Positions 4,033 through 6,225 of a DNA stretch of 6,225 nt are shown in pieces. The notes under the pieces are model-generated. The model had not been told where the DNA came from. It was given only the letters and a program-made list of their open reading frames with translations, and did not search any database. This stretch comes from Methanothrix sp. (GTDB taxonomy: Archaea > Halobacteriota > Methanosarcinia > Methanotrichales > Methanotrichaceae), in NCBI GenBank assembly GCA_028688535.1, contig JAQTXY010000008.1, positions 1 through 6,225 on the forward strand, read 5' to 3'. The translations under genes were made by a program, and so were the position numbers. The first letter of the stretch is position 1, and each line of letters opens with the position of its first letter.

Positions 4033-5924
4033 CTTGCCTTCATACCCAGAGCTGCCAGCGTCTCTTCTATCTCTTCATACGCTAAAAAGAGTTCATCCTT
4101 CAGCCTCTGTGTCTGCTCAAGCTTCGGCTCTGCAGATAGCCAGATATGGCTTTTATCACCGCGCACCATTTTGACGCAGGCCAGCATATCCGCCTGGGAA
4201 AGACGGTAGAGGATGTGGCTTCCCGTAGGCGTAAACCAGATCGGGTACTTCTGGGTGATCATCGCCACAAAGCGCTCCCAAGGCAGCTCTCCCTGTCCAT
4301 CCCCTCGCCCGCCCTCGCCGGCTGCATCATGGCTGATGACCAAGTTGAGGTGAGATCGTTCACCTGCAATCTTCTCTTCGACGAGTGAGATGACCTCTAT
4401 GTAGCGCACGCTCTTTCTGTCTGCTCGAGGCAGGTCGCGACTGAAGACCTTCTCGGCAATCTCTGGAAAGAAGGCTGCTAAATGAATGTCCGGTTCCGGT
4501 CTTGTGGCCAATGAGACGCCGATAAAGAATAGGGCGCTTAGGGTCAAGCCGACCAGCACGCCATGCTCGGTCAGATAGGGCGAGATGCTGTCCAGGGGCT
4601 GTTTCAGCCAGAATTGTTCATAGGAGATGAGAAGGATCTGCGTTCCGCCACCTGCTATGAGCGCCGCCATGGCCCCCCACCGGTTAGCGCGCTTCCAGTA
4701 CAGTCCGCCGATGATGGGAAAAAAGTAGGACGTTGTGCCGATCACTGTGGCTATGATCACGGCATCTACGATGCTGTTGGCATGCAAAGCGATGGCTGCC
4801 GCGATGGCTATCATGATGATAACCAGAATTCTGTTGATGACCAGCATCTCCTTCATAGTGGCAGCAGGCCGCAGGTGCCGCTGGACCAGATCGCGAGAGA
4901 TACAGGAGGCCGCCGATGTGGCAAAGGTGTCGGTGCAGGACATGGATGCTGCGGCAAAACCTATGGTGAGAAGGGCCAGAAGCCATCCGGGAACGTTATC
5001 GCTGATGAGCTTGAGATAGAGCATCTCCGCCTCGACCTCTCCTGTCGGTCGGGGGTAAAGAACGGAAAGGCCGATGGCCGTGAGAAAGCAGCATAGGTAT
5101 ACCAGGGCCAGCAGGACGCTGCCCAGCATCAAGCCGCGCTTCGCGGAAGCGGCATCGCGCGCTGCCCAGATCTTCTGCCAGGGGTCCTGTTCTGCTACCC
5201 AACCTGGCAAGAGGGCCACTAAAAAGACCAGGGCCCCCATCAGGCCGCCCAGGAGAAGCGGGTCCCACCATTCTGCTCCCAGATCGGACGCCGCAGCCAA
5301 CAAGCTGAAGCCTTTGATAGCTGTTAGATCCAGGGCCAATGTCGCTACGTAAACGGCGAGGCCTGCCAGAAGTATATACTGCAGGATATCTGTCCAGACC
5401 ACGGCGCGAAAGCCGCCCACGCTGACATAGAGAGCAACGGAGACGGCCATAAGCGCCACGGCATAGGTGGGATCGATGCCGAAAAATGTGCCCAGTACCA
5501 GCTTGAATCCTATGAAATCAGTCACCGAAAAGAGTATCATCATGATAGTGACCGCCAGGGCCACCGGGGCTCTGATCATGGGATCATATCTAATCTCCAT
5601 GAGCTCGGGCTGGGTTAAGGCGGGAATGTTCTTGATCCTTCCCGAGATCGCGGCTATTATTATCAACCCTGCGATATTGGGAAAGACCCAAATCCATATC
5701 GATCCTACACCTATGAGCAGAAATAGTCCTGTGGCCAAAAGCAGTGCGCTCGCCGTGATCCACGCGGATGCTGCGGAAAATCCGATAACAATAGGCCCCA
5801 GCTCTCTTCCGGCCAGCCAGAAGTCGGTTACAGACTTTTGCCGACGGGAGAAATACAAGCCTATGCCCAGTAAGACCGCAACGTAGATGGCGAGAAATAT
5901 CAGGAATAGCGAATATGCATCCAA
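4029..5924 (-). CDS. Sodium:solute symporter (SSF) with C-terminal soluble extension
   Basis: The product has 631 residues. I count 13 hydrophobic segments between residues 5 and 471, the usual SSF number. SSF signatures include SVTDFWLAGREL (31-42), SVGGFRAVVWTDILQYI (168-184), AEQDPWQKIWAARDAASAKRG (244-264, loop after helix 6) and ASMSCTDTFATSAASCISRDL (326-346). The Ser/Thr residues of that last segment match the sodium-site helix. The substrate cannot be told: SSF members carry proline, pantothenate, acetate, sugars or other anions with Na+. Residues 475-631 form a hydrophilic tail, predicted cytoplasmic by helix count, ending in a Glu-rich helix (LKDELFLAYEEIEETLAAL). The start is TTG at 5924, chosen because GAGGTGG (5938-5932) lies 7 bases upstream and it gives the expected short lead into helix 1. 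The next ATG at 5920 is out of frame. It is the first gene of a two-gene operon and shares ATGA with the reductase start. Confidence 0.9.
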   Translation of the reverse strand: MDAYSLFLIFLAIYVAVLLGIGLYFSRRQKSVTDFWLAGRELGPIVIGFSAASAWITASALLLATGLFLLIGVGSIWIWVFPNIAGLIIIAAISGRIKNIPALTQPELMEIRYDPMIRAPVALAVTIMMILFSVTDFIGFKLVLGTFFGIDPTYAVALMAVSVALYVSVGGFRAVVWTDILQYILLAGLAVYVATLALDLTAIKGFSLLAAASDLGAEWWDPLLLGGLMGALVFLVALLPGWVAEQDPWQKIWAARDAASAKRGLMLGSVLLALVYLCCFLTAIGLSVLYPRPTGEVEAEMLYLKLISDNVPGWLLALLTIGFAAASMSCTDTFATSAASCISRDLVQRHLRPAATMKEMLVINRILVIIMIAIAAAIALHANSIVDAVIIATVIGTTSYFFPIIGGLYWKRANRWGAMAALIAGGGTQILLISYEQFWLKQPLDSISPYLTEHGVLVGLTLSALFFIGVSLATRPEPDIHLAAFFPEIAEKVFSRDLPRADRKSVRYIEVISLVEEKIAGERSHLNLVISHDAAGEGGRGDGQGELPWERFVAMITQKYPIWFTPTGSHILYRLSQADMLACVKMVRGDKSHIWLSAEPKLEQTQRLKDELFLAYEEIEETLAALGMKAR

Positions 5925-5931
5925 GGATTGT

Positions 5932-5938
5932 CCACCTC
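5932..5938 (-). promoter_or_regulatory. Shine-Dalgarno fixing the TTG start of the symporter
   Basis: Minus-strand GAGGTGG with 7 bases to TTG 5924-5922 is the strongest ribosome site in this region and supports a non-ATG start. Confidence 0.65.
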
Positions 5939-5980
5939 TGGCGGCTAGTATCTTGTGGTATTTAACATGTAGGACATAGC

Positions 5981-5990
5981 ATTTTTTTAA
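5981..5990 (-). promoter_or_regulatory. Candidate TATA-like box for the symporter-reductase operon
   Basis: Minus-strand TTAAAAAAAT, preceded by ATATTATTTC, could direct a start near 5961 and a leader of about 35 bases. A second candidate, TTAAATA at 5965-5959, would start transcription almost inside the SD. Both lie between the insertion-sequence end at 6011 and the gene, so the native promoter may have been displaced or replaced. Confidence 0.3.
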
Positions 5991-6015
5991 GAAATAATAT
6001 CAGCAACTACGTGAA

Positions 6016-6225
6016 CTACCGCACCCTGTTGGGCATGGCTTCCCACTTCATTGCCAAAACTTGCATCACAGATATGTGGTGTAGTGGCTTTGACTCTATG
6101 GGCGCTGCGGGCTGTTCCATCCCTAAGATAAGTATGTTCCTGGATGCATTGTAGTCTCGATTGCATGAGAATCGGCAATAATGGCAATCATGCACTCGAA
6201 CAGACAAGTCTTTCTTCACAATGCA
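6016..6225 (-). CDS. tnpB: TnpB (RNA-guided nuclease of IS200/IS605 elements), C-terminal end only
   Basis: The frame is open from the window edge to TAG 6018-6016 and shows the last 69 residues. KKDLSVRVHDCHYC carries the second zinc-ribbon CxxC. FSCNRDYNASRNIL follows, the RuvC III block in which the Asp of RD-x-NA is the third catalytic acid of TnpB nucleases. That Asp is kept, while the usual preceding DRD Asp is Asn. A variable tail (about 30 residues, including VLAMKWEAMP) ends the protein, as is typical. TnpB cuts DNA guided by an omega RNA made from the 3' end of its own gene and element (established for ISDra2-type systems), so this strand should also encode that RNA. RuvC I, RuvC II and the first zinc cysteines lie outside the window, so activity cannot be judged. 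Confidence 0.85.
   Translation of the reverse strand, partial: CIVKKDLSVRVHDCHYCRFSCNRDYNASRNILILGMEQPAAPIESKPLHHISVMQVLAMKWEAMPNRVR
6019..6038 (-). repeat. Terminal hairpin of the element, likely 3' stem of the omega RNA
   Basis: On the minus strand CCATGCCC-AACA-GGGTGCGG folds with 7 of 8 pairs (two G-T wobbles, one A-C mismatch) and is followed at once by TAGTTCAC. In IS605-family elements this position is the right-end imperfect palindrome, and in the transcript it is the scaffold stem just before the guide. The last codons of tnpB are inside it. Confidence 0.55.

Larger units (their letters stand above)
6011..6225 (-). mobile_element. Right end of an IS200/IS605-family (tnpB-bearing) element, partial
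   Basis: The minus strand carries a tnpB 3' end whose stop codon is embedded in a terminal signature: an imperfect hairpin (6038-6019), then TAGTTCAC (6018-6011). Hairpin plus TTCAC is how I recall right ends of many IS605/IS1341-type elements. No terminal inverted repeat or target duplication is expected for the family. The left part of the element lies outside the window, so a tnpA and completeness cannot be judged. The same hexamer GTAGTT sits on both sides of the proposed boundary (6019-6014 and 6010-6005), which leaves some uncertainty about the exact end. Confidence 0.7.

Noticed and set aside
3173..5886. Long plus-strand frames opposite the reductase and symporter genes
   Set aside because: They are shadows of the minus-strand genes, which have clear family motifs; the plus-strand translations show none.
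1..6225. CRISPR array, rRNA, or integrase/attachment site
   Set aside because: There are no regularly spaced repeats, no rRNA-like segments, no integrase gene, and no duplicated tRNA 3' end.

Overview
The window looks like a chromosome segment of a methanogenic euryarchaeon, most likely of the Methanosarcina/Methanothrix lineage. The evidence is a single-domain NrpR-type nitrogen repressor, an archaeal ribosomal protein S6e, a geranylgeranyl reductase (archaeal lipid metabolism), tRNAs without encoded CCA, and TATA-type promoter elements. The genus is inferred from gene content and cannot be proven here.

Layout, left to right. (1) 1-446, minus strand: the N-terminal part of an exported protein with a signal peptide, running off the left edge. 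Upstream of it (447-600) is an unusually structured leader with nested inverted repeats and a hairpin touching the Shine-Dalgarno sequence. (2) 671-925, minus: a decayed piece that I read as the C-terminal end of an IS200/IS605-type tnpB, abutting the 3' flank of a tRNA gene. (3) 943-1188, minus: tRNA-Glu(UUC) and tRNA-Gln(UUG). (4) 1301-2293, plus: nrpR, divergent from the tRNAs. (5) 2377-2775, plus: rps6e with its own promoter and a hairpin/T-rich terminator. (6) 2863-5924, minus: a two-gene operon of a sodium:solute symporter (TTG start, with a C-terminal soluble extension) followed by a geranylgeranyl reductase-family flavoprotein, joined by a 4-base ATGA overlap. (7) 6011-6225, minus: the 3' end of an IS200/IS605-family element, with the TnpB zinc-ribbon tail, a terminal hairpin and TTCAC, inserted less than 90 bases upstream of the symporter start.

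Functionally the core genes are mostly housekeeping: nitrogen control, translation, lipid saturation and transport. The nrpR/tRNA-Gln/tRNA-Glu divergent arrangement is thematically linked to nitrogen and glutamine. The less ordinary content is at the two ends: a possible RNA switch in the leader of the surface-protein gene, and two unrelated tnpB remnants or ends. The right one would place an omega-RNA guide directly in the promoter region of the symporter operon. I found no CRISPR array, no rRNA and no complete insertion sequence.
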